From NCBI GenBank assembly GCA_000969725.1, contig JXSR01S066736.1: a stretch of DNA of 31,633 bases; one strand, given 5' to 3'. Positions within the stretch are counted from its first letter, which is position 1, and each line of letters opens with the position of its first letter. Source of the stretch: Ophiothrix spiculata. Lineage: Eukaryota; Echinodermata; Ophiuroidea; Amphilepidida; Ophiotrichidae. Under the pieces are notes generated by a model. That model had not been told where the DNA came from. It searched no databases and saw nothing but the letters and a program-made list of their open reading frames with translations. Position numbers and translations under genes: made by a program. Of this stretch, positions 18,078 to 29,272 are shown piece after piece.

Positions 18078-18655
18078 ACACGGGGCAAGTTGGCCCTATG
18101 GCGAATTTGCCCAAGATGGTATGATAACCTACTTAGATTCGAGCACAATAACATTTATGACGTTTTAACGCGATTTTAATTCTAAACAAGTAAATAGATG
18201 CGTTTAACAAGACGCAAGAAGTCTTTCACAAGACTGATAGGAAATATGTGGCATATATTGCATGCAGATAACACTGTAGGTCACAACGTATCTTTTTAAA
18301 AGATCGATATTGTATTAATTTATTATGGCATTTCATCCTAAAAGGACATTTTTGTATGTAGAACATTCCGTGCTTCAGTTAAAAAACATAATGTATGAAA
18401 TTTGTTACAGTAAAATGACTCTTTTTTTTTGTAAATGAGGCCAACTTGCCCCGCATGCGGGGTAAGTTTGCCCCTTTGACAACATTTTTTTATTTTCTCT
18501 ATTGTTTAAATATGATATCCTGCAGAGTCGTAGTATTTATGTAACACATAGTTTGGGTATATATCTATCTGGTGTAAACAGGAAAATCTTCTAGACTTTA
18601 TCATGTCCGATTCAGGGGCGTTTCCATGAACAGTGGGCCAACTTGCCCCACTGTC
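18078..18655. mobile_element. MITE-like element with GGGGCAAGTTGGCCC termini and internal hairpin
   Basis: The left end reads ACACGGGGCAAGTTGGCCC (18078) and the right end is the reverse complement of ACAGTGGGGCAAGTTGGCCC (ending about 18653). At 18441-18474 two head-to-head copies of the same motif form a strong hairpin (GGGG/CCCC around GCATGC). The left end is followed by an imperfect partner GGCGAATTTGCCC, also giving a terminal hairpin. No transposase. The internal hairpin may mark the junction of two nested or tandem elements. Target duplication not resolved. Confidence 0.65.
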
Positions 18656-19466
18656 CCCTATGCCTCTGGAGGTATCAACTTTTTTTTCGATACATTTTTA
18701 AATGTTATATAGGCTAATTTAAACGAAAACTCTGTGAAGTATGGTTGAATGTTGAGCTGTGATCAACACAGATACTAGAGTTAAAATTTATCGACAACCT
18801 ATCATCTTCAGTATAAAAATCCATATAAGAGATTTGCCCGGGGAGATTTGTTTTTATTATTATGGCTTCTGACGTCACAAATATACATTCGGTACCGAAT
18901 GAATGACAGTATGAATCCACCTTAACACCCAAGTAAACAACCAAGAATGGGTTGAAAAAATTAAATAGAAATTACTACTTTTCATTTTGAAAATCAAGAA
19001 ATTTGACAAAAAATTAGTTTTTTTTAAAGAAATTTTATAGATATCTTTGTTCAGTCTTTTCAAAATTAGATTCATTTTAAAGTGCTTTAAAATAGCTTTC
19101 TTTTGATACAAAATATATGGTGGTAGCATTTTTCATTGAATAGTTACAACCTTTTTTTAATATTTTTCTCATGTCCAATTTTTCGTGAAAATGCCCTTTT
19201 ATTATTATGGCTTCTGGTACTTTTGGTTGCGTTTGTGACATATACAACATTTATAAAATTAATCAGTATTTTGTAAATTTCTTCAATGTGTTTGGTTTAG
19301 AGATATTTTTAAAAATCGTTTAATCACTTTGACAATTTTCCCCTAAAACCAGTATTTTTTTCCTATTTTAAACAAAAATTTAAACTAAATTTTCTTCGTA
19401 CCTGTCACTTTAATTATTATGGTAAATCAGCCTTTCAAGTATCTTTCTTCAATTTATACTGGTACA
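18656..19466. other. Non-coding AT-rich stretch with a short repeated phrase
   Basis: 'tttattattatggcttctg' occurs at about 18851 and 19197, and a related 'ttaattattatgg' at 19410, roughly 345 and 215 bp apart. Otherwise nothing recognised; short minus-strand frames are low-complexity. Confidence 0.4.
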
Positions 19467-20205
19467 GTAACCCACCCCCAACCCCACCCCTGCTCAAAAA
19501 AATGCCTTCCCCTTTTCTTCATTTTACATTTCACACGATATGCATTCAAAGTAAATTATACAAAAAAACACAGTGCTTCAACATCGAAGAAAAATATTTT
19601 ATCAGTAAGTTCAAGTTAAAATAAATATACTGCATGTTATTAATTAGAATTAATGACACATTTTTCTGGTTATTCAGACATTAAAATCTATACTCAAAAT
19701 GTAAAACGAACCAAAAAATCAAACGACAACAATATATGCATGAGTATCATGTTACTCTAAAAATATTAGATTGAAGTTTAGAGCTACTTGCTTTATCCAC
19801 TTGACTGCCATTTGGTAACACTTTACACTATTATCGTGGAAATGTTTTTTATCAACCACCTTCGAACACGCTATGAATTATGTGGGGGATTTACTGTTTA
19901 AATAATGATTTAAGTACAAGAACTTTAGTGTTTTGTATTCTATCTATCCATTATGTATATATATATATAAATATAATACGTGGCATTTAAAAGGTGGCCT
20001 TGCGAGTTTTGATCACTACATTTTGTAATCTAATGAATTAAATTTGAAGGAAAAGTATTAACACCTACTTATTCACCTTTTATAATGCACGTGTTGAAAT
20101 CAAACACAATGATATTTTGAAATTACGAATATTTCACAATGAACATCATCAATATTAAAGTGCAACACCGTTTGTACGTTCGATTTGATTAAATGTGTCT
20201 TTCCC
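19467..20205 (+). repeat. Dispersed repeat R2, copy 2 (uninterrupted)
   Basis: Direct-orientation partner of 11899-13190, lacking the 501-bp MITE. The site corresponding to that insertion is near 19770 ('attagattgaagtttagagc'). A (TA)n expansion lies near 19957-19975. No coding content. Confidence 0.85.
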
Positions 20206-22995
20206 GCTCCAAACATTGCTTTTGCGCTACATGTGAAAACTCATTTAATGTTCGTGATTTAGTAAAATCTTTTTTTTAGATTCACATTTTCATGATATTC
20301 ATCAATCTTCAAAATACCTTGCAAAGTTGTTTTTCCCCTCAAAAACTTGAAGTTTGAAAAATCCACACCCACGGTAGGGTCATCAACAGAAAAACATTTT
20401 ACTTTTTTTTTGAATGCTTTTCATCTTTTAATCTATTACAAACTTTGACGGACCATCAGTTGACAAGGTTTAATATTAATCCTTATCCATTTTTACCAAT
20501 TCCCCTGAAAATTCACCGGAAATTTCATCGGACAACAACTTTTAAATTGTATAATTCAGACCAAGAAATCATATTTACAACTTCTTCAATCAACGCCTCG
20601 TTATATTCACTGAAATACCTAGGATTGGCTTTAAACCGTATTTTAGCCGAGGTAGCAAGTACTGTTAAAACCTGACCGTTCAAAGATAACAGTACGTAAG
20701 GCGATAGCAGTTTTTTGAACTGTTCTCAGTCTATTGAATATAGTGGCCGATATGTAGAACCTTTTGCAGTTCATGAAAAGATACATTTACCGTGTTATTT
20801 ATTAATTTCAAACGTCTTCAAACAAAAATATATATATATATTAATATTTACAAATCTGAGTTACAAACACTTTTAATAATACAAAACCTTTTAAGCTTCT
20901 CAAACAAAAATGATGTTGGGGTACAAATTCGCATTGCCAATTCCCAAGAGTCTAAAGTATGCCAAATTAGGAACTATTTGATAGAGATAAGTCTCTTCTT
21001 CCCCTTGATACCAAAGGTTGTGATATCGAACGATGTCCAGTTTTACTATGGCGTCAATATGGGTTTTCATTACATATATAACATGGCAAAATAGGTATTT
21101 ATATGAAAATACATCTGCAATTTTTAAAGATTTTAGAGATGTCTGAAAATATGAAAAGCTAAGCATATTTAAAGGTTTGAAAATTTTAATCTAAATTTTT
21201 AACTTTAGGTTCCACTTCATGTATCAGAAAAAGACAAAATCGTTAGTTAACATATATTTAGCGCAAACTCAAAGATATTTATATTTGAGTTCCGCAGGCT
21301 TCCGTCTGACAAATAGTAGGTAATTAGAGATTGTATTTCATGAGCACTCGACTTGTCTTCCTGCCTCAAGCAACTAAGACGGAACAATCTTTTACAAAGA
21401 AGGCAAAATGTTTTCATTTTTATAAGAAACGCGACCTTCCTGAGACTTCAAATGAGTATGATTCAATTACGCCGCTAAGATGAGATTCACTTTTTCTCAC
21501 ATTTAACTAGCATAAGGATAAAAGATGAAATAATTGTTTGGTTATATTTTGAAAAAAAAAATTATGATGTTTGGCATCATTATAACAGCATAGTTTATAT
21601 TTCATTAATATGAAATTGATCAAGAGTGGTTATTATGTGCTCTGCCACATGTGGTTACAGAAAAGGGAGTTCCAATGGTTGTGAAATAAATTGTTAACTT
21701 AAATTATGCCCATCATCCAGTGCAAGATAAATGACTAGTAACACAAAATTGTCGAATACAGGATTAATAATTGAATAATACATAACTCTACAAACTTTCA
21801 ACATACTCATTCAACTTAAATGAATTAAGTTATGAGGTTACCAAGTAACTAGGGTGGTTTCCTTCGATTTTCTTGTATTCTTCTTTCTTACCCCTGACTG
21901 TTCTGGGCTCCGTTTCGATCAAGTTCTGGATACAAAAATGTCGATTCACCTCAAGAACGACGAATCTGAATTGAACCAAACTTTGTCACAAACACCAATG
22001 GGTAACTGGCTACAAAAGTTCAGACATTAAGTGACCTCATGTTTGAGCTAAGGGTTAAATCTACGAATCTTTTGAACTCCAACAGGGTCGGTCTAATTTT
22101 GAAGAAACTTAAACAATTAGCATCTACGTATAACTGTGTGAATCTATGTGTGAATCATTTTTTTTAGTTTTAGGTGTTTTATTTTCAATTTTTTTTTCCT
22201 ATAACAGAGAAAAAAAATGAATTTCAAAGCTTAACGTTTACGTTTTATGAAAAAAGTATATGCTTCATCTTTTATCAATATTCTTCCACTAAAATACATG
22301 ATAGGCTGGTGTACTTTTAAAGTAAATGAGAGTTTGAAATTAAAATAGAGATTTTCATGTGACCAAAATGAAAGCAAACGAGAAAATCTCCTTTGGAATT
22401 CTGTAACACCGGTTTCAAAAAAACACAAAAACAAATGGAAATGTATATTACAATAATGATTTGGTGTCAAGAAAATACACGCTGTGCTAAAATAGCAAAA
22501 ACTACGAGCAAAGATATTTCTAAATTTCAGTTAGAACGCCATTGGCGTGACTTACTCAACTTCAAACAATGTCTCCTTAATTCTCATTTCCTTTTATGTT
22601 CATTCGTTTTATATATATTCTTTAACATTTTATCATGTGGTTTAATTACTTTGTAAAAATAAAAATGTCCCTTAAAGGTTTTTACGTCATGACCCAATTT
22701 TTTTAAGTAATAAAGAAATCTCAGGACTGAATTCCATTTGTCTTTTTCCTTTTCTTCCGTAATTTCTGGAATATAAGCCGCAGCTTATACTTGAAATTAT
22801 GCTCCCACAAAGCCCCAGCGGTTTATACCCTCATACGGCATCAGCTATACATTGATCTATTAGATACTTGACGCTCATTTTTAACGACTGTGTTTAATGT
22901 GCAAAATGAGAAGATCGCACATTGTTGCAGTATGAAATTTTACTACTGAAAAGAAAACCTAAATTGCGTAATTACAGACATTGTTCTACTATATT
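20206..22995. other. Long non-coding stretch, mostly unrecognised
   Basis: No gene or RNA recognised. It has a (TA)n tract at 20829-20840, a reverse piece of R4 at 21300-21346, poly-T tracts near 22160 and 22190, and an ATAAGCCGCAGCTTAT near-palindrome at 22775 resembling some DNA-transposon subtermini. A 76-codon open frame at 20445-20675 has no recognised product. Confidence 0.45.
21300..21346 (-). repeat. Short inverted piece of R4
   Basis: The reverse complement reads 'atgaaatacaatctctaatt', then 'tttgtcagacggaagc', matching positions 8-52 of the window almost base for base. Confidence 0.75.
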
Positions 22996-23000
22996 TTGTA

Positions 23001-23110
23001 AATATGAGTTGCTTTTAGAAAAGAATATAAAGTGAAACAGATAAAAGAGCATATCAATATAAGTTGCTTTTCAAGAAGAATAAAAAGTGAAACAAATAAA
23101 CGAGCACATA
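23001..23110 (+). repeat. 55-bp tandem duplication
   Basis: Units 23001-23055 and 23056-23110 abut exactly and share AGTTGCTTTT, AGAATA.AAAGTGAAACA and ATAAA.GAGCA. About 85% of positions match. Confidence 0.85.
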
Positions 23111-23210
23111 AATGCTCTACTGCTTGTTTAATATGTACCTACGGTGTAAAATTATCTTTCACCTAGTAAACGTTACCGGTAGTTTACTGCAATACAGTTT
23201 TAGCAATCTC

Positions 23211-23580
23211 ACTATACAGGGTGAGTCAAATTAAAGTGTAATCAACGGAGGAATTTGTTGTAGGAAATCTGTTTATTTTCATCAACTTTGATAATATTTG
23301 AAAATTTAATCGGCTTTCATGAGAATTTTAGTTTGTTGAAATTGACCAATCCATTCAAAAGTTACAGACGTTTAAGTGAAGGTATCCAATTTTGATGCCG
23401 AACAAATTTGCTCCATTTTTAAGGGCGCCAATCTTGATAAGCACAGTCACATTTGAAAAATTTAGGTACCCGGGATTCGCAGGGGTAATTGTTATTTCAT
23501 GTTCCAACTGCAATCCGGGTATGTTTACATTGGCATCACCGAGACAAGAATACATTGAGTTAGCCCAACTGCAGCAGTGA
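23211..23580 (+). other. Possible transposon end (TATACAGGGTGA) and following non-coding sequence
   Basis: TATACAGGGTGAGTC at 23213 resembles the 'tacagggtg' termini shared by several DNA-transposon groups. Its best inverted partner is GGTCACCCTGTATA at 28058-28071, 4.85 kb away, with no transposase between. An imperfect hairpin TACCCGGGATTCGCAG/CTGCAATCCGGGTA lies at 23467-23521. Open frames here run on both strands and are likely chance. Confidence 0.35.
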
Positions 23581-24395
23581 CATAATTGATTTCAATAATT
23601 ATCTTATTCATGTTATTTGTAACATCCAGCTTTTATATTAAAAATACTACTGATGACTTAGTGTAGTAATATAAATGCAAATTGAAATATGTTCTAGAAT
23701 ATATCCGTTAACAAATTATGTCACCCAGCTGAATGATGATAAAATTTCAGATATATTCATCTATGCTCTTAATATCAGTACCTGAAAAATTAATAGCAAG
23801 ATGATAATTTGTAGCGCATACGTCAAAATGATTAATACGGATATTAGGAAAAGTGTGGATAATAAAATGATGTACATACTAGTAAAAAACCGGGAGAATA
23901 TGATTATAATGTGCATATTTATGTTATTACAATATCAGAAATAGTTGATGAATGAGAAACTTTTACAAGTTTGGAAGAGTTTGCTTTGAGACTGTTCTTC
24001 TGAAATGTAAATCATAGTCAGATCGGAAGCTAAGGTGATGAAGTGATTACCTGTATATATCTTACTCATGAGAGTATTGATGGTTACAACTTCTTAGCTC
24101 AGTTCAGCTATCATCTTCTTGCCTTGTAGTGGCACATAAGACCACCACTCGCATCTTCAACTGTATGTTCGCATTTTTGTTTCGGAGTTCAAATAATTCC
24201 ACTTCCAGTTTGTAGCAAAAATACTAATCAAGGAGTTACAAGTAGGATAGATTTATATAATGAAACAATTAGTATTTATTTTTTCTAATATAAAAAAAAA
24301 TAGATCTTCATTGTTAAATGGTTTTAACGGGAGTATTCATATGCGCTATAGAGTTATTCAAATCAGAGATAAGTGTTATAATGCATATGGTCATT
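23581..24395. other. No recognised feature
   Basis: AT-rich non-coding sequence with no repeats or genes that I can support. Confidence 0.45.
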
Positions 24396-24399
24396 CTTT

Positions 24400-25050
24400 T
24401 TAATGTGGGCACCCATAAATGGTGGATTTGTTACATGGAGAGTGATTTATGCATCAATTTTTGTCATATCATTTCAACAATCAAATGAAATGTCATAATT
24501 TTGGTATGATTTTAAAGACAATTTATTTGACTTTCAAGAAATCAAGAATAGAACCCAAATGAAGTGATTAATTAAGCTTAATGACCCGTTAAAGCTACTT
24601 AGCCAGGGTGGAGTTGGGTGAGGTTGAGGTGGGTGAGGTTGAGGCATCATGAAAATTGTGCATGAATTGTTCTGTCATATCTCCTTAAAAATCCATTGAA
24701 GTGTCACAAATCTTATATGATTTTAAAGGCTAGTTATTGTTTATCAAAAACAAGTTGGAATTAACACGAATAAAATTGATTATTAACGCTATTAACAAGT
24801 ATAAGTCAATAAGCTAATTTAGCCAGACATGAAAACAGGCATAAATGTGGTTGGTGTGGATGAGATACGTACATTGTGCATCAAATGTTGTCACAACTTT
24901 TCAATAATCGTATGAAATGTCATAAATTTGGTATGATTTTGAAGATAATGTATTAGCCTATAAAATCAATTGAAAATATTAGCCAAATAAAGGTATTAAT
25001 TAACTCTAATCAACGATTACCAGGAAGGAGTTAGGTATGCATGAATGAGA
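24400..25050 (+). repeat. Three degenerate tandem units of ~213 bp
   Basis: The anchor TATGATTTT(A/G)AAG recurs at 24505, 24716 and 24932. Each unit has a 'gcat.aatt.tt.tgtca' block before the anchor, a 'gattaatta..ctaat' block after it and ends in 'agccag...ggagttgg(g)tg..tgag'. Divergence is high, so it is an old satellite-like array or a three-unit local duplication. Confidence 0.7.
24616..24645 (+). repeat. 2 x 15-bp repeat GGGTGAGGTTGAGGT
   Basis: Two abutting copies differing only in the last base, within the first ~213-bp unit. Strongly purine-biased on this strand. Confidence 0.85.
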
Positions 25051-25440
25051 TGAAACGCAAATGGGCCTCACCTCAAAAAGGATGAACATATATACAATTT
25101 CTCATTCTTTTAACTTCAAGTATTCAACTTTTGTAATGTATTATACATGATTTGTAGATAACAGAATGAAATCGGATAGTCAGAGCATCAGGGTGATGTT
25201 TTGTTTCGTCGTTTTGAAATTAACACCTAGAGTGCTAAACATATTAGTCCATGCTCAATTTAGTACCGGAAATTGAGCGAAATTGATGTGTAATTTAATT
25301 GTATCTTATTTCATTTCGTCATTGCCACTTATGTATACGTTCCACTTACGTCAATATATGACACTTTTGTATTGACTCTTATTGCAGAAATCTGGTTCTC
25401 AGTGTCAAATCCAAACATTTCTATTTCAAGGACAATCATT

Positions 25441-25692
25441 CGTCATGTAAGTGCAAGAAAGTCGTACCTGCAATAGCTGCCATTTCACAAAAAAGAATTA
25501 ATTACACACTGTAGAATGTCCAGTCCTGTATCAGTGGCTCTTGAAATGGTTCTTCAGGTGCGACGTTTTTGTTTGCACTCACATGACGAATGGCAGGTAA
25601 ATTTTGAGTTTTTCACATTCTAGTGATAAGGTGTTAAATAAATATCACATATGGCAGCTATTGCAGTAAGACTTTCTTGCACTCACATGACG
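25441..25692. mobile_element. Foldback element, ~42-bp arms
   Basis: 25441-25483 is the reverse complement of 25651-25692 except for three differences (core TGCAAGAAAGTC and GCAATAGCTGCCAT). The arm end TTGCACTCACATGACGAA occurs a third time, in direct orientation, at 25573-25590 within the loop. Loop ~167 bp, no coding. It looks like a small MITE with a duplicated subterminal segment. Confidence 0.75.
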
Positions 25693-26454
25693 AATTGTGC
25701 CTTCCTACTTCCAAACATCCGTAAAGTCGGCATACCTCATTTTGCGCCACAAGTGAAAAATAAATGCAAAAGTCATAATTTGGTGAAATCGACATTTTTG
25801 CAGATTCTCAATATTCATTCTTTATTCAAACCACCTGAAACGTTTGACTTTAAAAACTTAAGGGCACAGTTAACCCCTCATGATTTTCTAAAATAGGCCA
25901 AAAATGACAAAAAAAATAATTTTTGCCAATTTTGGACCTATGTTTGGTAATATTTCAAAAAGTAAGTCAAAAATCAAAAATTTGAGAAATGCGTTCCTAG
26001 ACATGACTTGTGTTTCTAGATTCTAAAAAGCATTCGAGGTCCAACTTTTATTTTTTCAAAATTTAGTTAGGTTGTTTACAAATTAATGGTCCAAGAACAA
26101 ACTGAAGAAATTATAAGTACAATTGCATCAACGATTTAAACATGACATCAACTTTAGACAATTTATTGAATTGAGCAGTTTAAAAAATATGAATGATGAG
26201 CTGTGTGTGTTTATAAAATTGAATACCCTTCAGGAACGAAGTAGAATGGAGCATCATAAAATATATATAAATGAGATTCTTCTTTCTTTCTTTTTTCTTA
26301 AATAATAAACAAATTTTGTTTTGAATATATCACAATTGATTTTATATCAGCTGCGAATAACGATGTGCACTACGCGGATAATTATAAGTGGTCTTGTACT
26401 TTAATGCCAAAAACATCCATTGCGGAAATAATGATTGTCAAATATCACATGCGT
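25693..26454. other. No recognised feature
   Basis: Non-coding AT-rich sequence. 'tttgcgccacaagtgaaaa' at 25741 resembles 'tttgcgctacatgtgaaaa' at 20220, with weak further similarity for ~80 bp, so both may be fragments of one more old repeat. Confidence 0.4.
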
Positions 26455-26600
26455 AATTACGTCATTTTTTATTTCAAAATGTGTATTTTAATGGGTAAAT
26501 AAGTAGGTGTTAAGTGCTCTCTCCTTCAAAGTGCATTTATTAGATTACAAATGTAGTGATTTCAAGGCCGTTTTTAGAATACGAGGAGTAATATTTATAC
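26455..26600 (-). repeat. Inverted fragment of R2
   Basis: The reverse complement carries 'cactacatttgtaatctaat', then 'ttaacacctacttatttacc' and 'acattttgaaataaaa', in the order seen in R2 at 13002-13090 and 20012-20100. Only this central portion of the family is present. Confidence 0.75.
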
Positions 26601-26822
26601 GTATAATAAATGGGATGGCCATGCAATAACAACACACTATTTCTTGTACGAAAACCTTATTTAAATCCCCAATGTGCAATGATTTTGAATGCAATTAAAG
26701 TTTTAACATCATTTTATAAAAAAACATCTACACAATATAAAACAAAGTGCATGTCTACTAAATTACCCCATAAAGTATTCAAAAATAAAGAAAAAGAGGC
26801 TTGTCAGTCTGTCAAAACCCAT

Positions 26823-26921
26823 GAAATTAGTTTAGGGTCGACCAAAACGACAATTTTACCTAAGAAAGGTGACGGTCTACTTTTTGAAAACCTCGCACCT
26901 CCATTGAAAAAATCCTGGCTA
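26823..26921 (+). mobile_element. Partial, older copy of the 3213-3502 hAT-type MITE
   Basis: Matches the right third of that MITE: 'ttagggtcgaccaaaacga', 'tactttttgaaaa', 'cgcacc', 'ttgaaaaaatcctggct'. The outermost bases of the terminus (acgggcttg) are replaced, and the left end is not recognisable (weak similarity may extend back to about 26715). The 125-codon open frame at 26610-26987 crosses it and is probably an accident of the repeat. Confidence 0.75.
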
Positions 26922-27540
26922 TTGATTAATACAACAACAATAAAAAGCGTTTGGATGGTTGCAGACGCAATTCTTGATAACATGTAAGTGTTTTATACAA
27001 CACTGTTTTTTTAATCATATTTGCCTTCCCATTTAACGTCATTCGTTTTTAGAATATTAAAATACTGTGTCATATTATAAATATTGTCCTTGACAGTACA
27101 CCCGTCCGACCCACTTCCATTATACTTCTAATTGTTTCTCCTGAAATTTTCAGGAAGAGACATACCAGTCCAAATGTTTATGCGCCGTCGTCCGCCGTCC
27201 CCAAATTAACATATCGTCACGGTAATAAAATTATCGCCAATCTAATATTTTATATCTAATATTCTAATATAGCTTTTTAAATAAATCATCTCTTTAGATC
27301 AAGCAACACCTGCTGTTAGTAAATAAAAAATTATAAATGACCTTAAACATGTTCTACAATGTTAATACGAAATTGCTTAACTTAAGTCTGCGACGTATTG
27401 AGAATAAAATATGATTGCCTATCACACTGTATACTTTACCAATACTATACCAATTCACAAATACCTTTTTCAGTTGGGCAGAAATATCACTTTATATTGC
27501 CAATCATGTTAATATACTATTGCTAAACTCAATTTATTAA
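26922..27540. other. No recognised feature
   Basis: AT-rich non-coding sequence. TCCTGAAA-t-TTTCAGGA near 27140 is a small perfect hairpin. No gene seen. Confidence 0.45.
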
Positions 27541-27551
27541 AATTCCTAAGT

Positions 27552-27695
27552 GAAGCCACAAGTACGTTCAATACGTTATCCACACGATCTGTCCGTTATG
27601 TATATGTTTAATTCGTTATTCATATGGTGGTTGTCCGTTTAGCACACGTTCAATATGTGAAACTTTTGTACGTTATTCGTACGTTTTGCTCTATA
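27552..27695 (+). repeat. CGTT-rich degenerate tract
   Basis: At least eight CGTT cores occur in about 130 bp (acgttcaat, acgttatcc, ccgttatg, tcgttattc, ccgtttag, acgttcaat, acgttattc, acgttttg), in a window where CpG is otherwise sparse. It directly precedes the MITE at 27720 and resembles subterminal repeat tracts of DNA transposons. Confidence 0.5.
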
Positions 27696-27716
27696 CGGTG
27701 ATGTTCGACAGAGCCT

Positions 27717-27948
27717 TTAAGATGCGTTTACACTGTGACGTATGGGGGGTAACGACAAGCAACGTAGACCTGCGTATTGCAGTTTTGATTTTTACGCCCG
27801 TCATCGTTAGTTAAAGTCAGTTAACGCCCACACACGCTGCTAGCTACGCACATTATCGTTACAATCAGTCGTTTTCAGTTGCAACTTTTTAGTAAAAAAT
27901 ACGGTATCCTCCGTCGAAACAAGTCGTCACAGTGTAAACGCACCATTA
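27717..27948. mobile_element. Harbinger-like MITE, ~226 bp
   Basis: TGCGTTTACACTGTGACG (27723-27740) and its exact reverse complement (27925-27942) form perfect 18-bp terminal inverted repeats. A TTA lies 3 bp outside each (27717-27719 and 27946-27948), matching the 3-bp TTA duplication of PIF/Harbinger elements. The interior is CpG-richer than the surroundings and has no coding frame. The superfamily call rests on the TTA alone. Confidence 0.75.
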
Positions 27949-28320
27949 GTAACAAAATATAGCGACAACTTTTACTTTTCAAATATGTATTTGGTTTTGC
28001 AATGTCATTTTTAGTGTTTCGATTATTTTGATTTAAAGTAGTAGAGGGACTTTTTGGTCACCCTGTATATTCGGTTTTATCCTGCAACTTGCAAAGCTAA
28101 TATGTGTAAAATATTCGCAACAACAACGACAAATCATATTTTCTCAAACGGTCATTTATGACGCTCAAAGTATGCATTTTAAAATTTGCTCGAGGGCTCT
28201 GTCAAACAACGCAGACATCAGACGTGGGCATACAGTCAAAGAGTTATCATGGTTATTGTGATTAGTACGAAAACAGACACATAAAGACATTTGAGACATT
28301 TTTGTATTTTTGAAGCTTCT

Positions 28321-28382
28321 GTTTTTCGATTGTTTTTTTGTTTGTTCGTTTTGTTTTGTTGTTATGTTGTGTTTGTTTGTTG
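28321..28382 (+). repeat. TTTG/GTTTT low-complexity tract
   Basis: A run of TTTG, GTTTT and GTTTG motifs. It explains the short open frames on both strands here. Confidence 0.8.
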
Positions 28383-29213
28383 CAATTAAAAAATCAGTCA
28401 AAGTAAAATATTTGTTATCTTTGAATGCAAGAAACATGCACGTAAGTTATAATTTGTATACTGGTCACTGTTACTTCCCATGTTTATGTAAATAATACAA
28501 AAATAAAGGAACCACTACGAGATATAAGATGTTAACATGGTAATGTTGCTTGTCAAGTACAAAGAGTCTTGAAGCATAACAAAACAGCAATCGTTTGCTA
28601 GATTATTATTCCTTTTTTTTTTAAATTCAGTTATGTTAAATTAAGAATTTACAGCCATTTCTTCATTATTACACATGTATCATCATGATCATGTTGACCC
28701 ATATATCAAAACCATTTACATTTTTGCTAATAACCTTTACCATTAAATTTTAGAAATAACTAAGAACATGTGCAACCATCTGACAAAGAGCGAGTACAAG
28801 GGTGTACAAACATTGACTGGTCATCGGTTATGACACCATGGAAGATTGATACTTAACAGCATCCATTAGTTATTTTAGATCTAGGCTACAGTACTCCCCT
28901 GCTAGTTTGAAACAACAATGGACATTTTCGTGTCTTATTCATAAGTTTTTTTCACGATTTTTAAACAATAAAATTATATTTTAACACTACATTAGAAACA
29001 AATATTATATCATTCAAAGTATTTCTTTTCAAATTTTAATACAGAATCCTTCACTTTTTTCTATTACGCTTTATTAGAATAATAACTCAAACTTCCAAAT
29101 TATACCTAAATGAATGTGCATACGTTTTGGTTGATAAACAGCAAACATCGGTTCAACACTCTTTCAACACAATGAGATAGTGGAATAGTTCCCTCAATAT
29201 ATCGTTGTGAAGG
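28383..29213. other. No recognised feature
   Basis: AT-rich non-coding sequence with a poly-T tract at 28612-28621. No repeats shared with the rest of the window were noticed. Confidence 0.45.
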
Positions 29214-29272
29214 GACACACATCCTTGTCAGGAAAAATCCTAAGATAACTTTTCCTGACGAGGATGTGTGTC
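29214..29272. repeat. 59-nt hairpin, 23-bp stem (one mismatch)
   Basis: The arms 29214-29236 and 29250-29272 pair at 22 of 23 positions around a 13-nt loop; flanking bases do not extend the stem. The size of the arms resembles a microRNA duplex, but the stem lacks the lower ~10-bp extension usual in animal precursors. It could equally be a transposon end or DNA hairpin. Confidence 0.8.

Noticed and set aside
20445-20675. 76-codon open frame with ordinary-looking composition
   Set aside because: No start ATG (TTG), no splice or family evidence. Could be an exon, but nothing in the sequence lets me say so.
24616-24645. CRISPR-like or G-quadruplex array
   Set aside because: Only two abutting 15-bp units and no spacers; the G-runs are too short and irregular for a convincing quadruplex.
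26610-26987. 125-codon open frame on the plus strand
   Set aside because: Part of it is translated from a decayed hAT-type MITE, and the rest resembles no protein. Treated as accidental.
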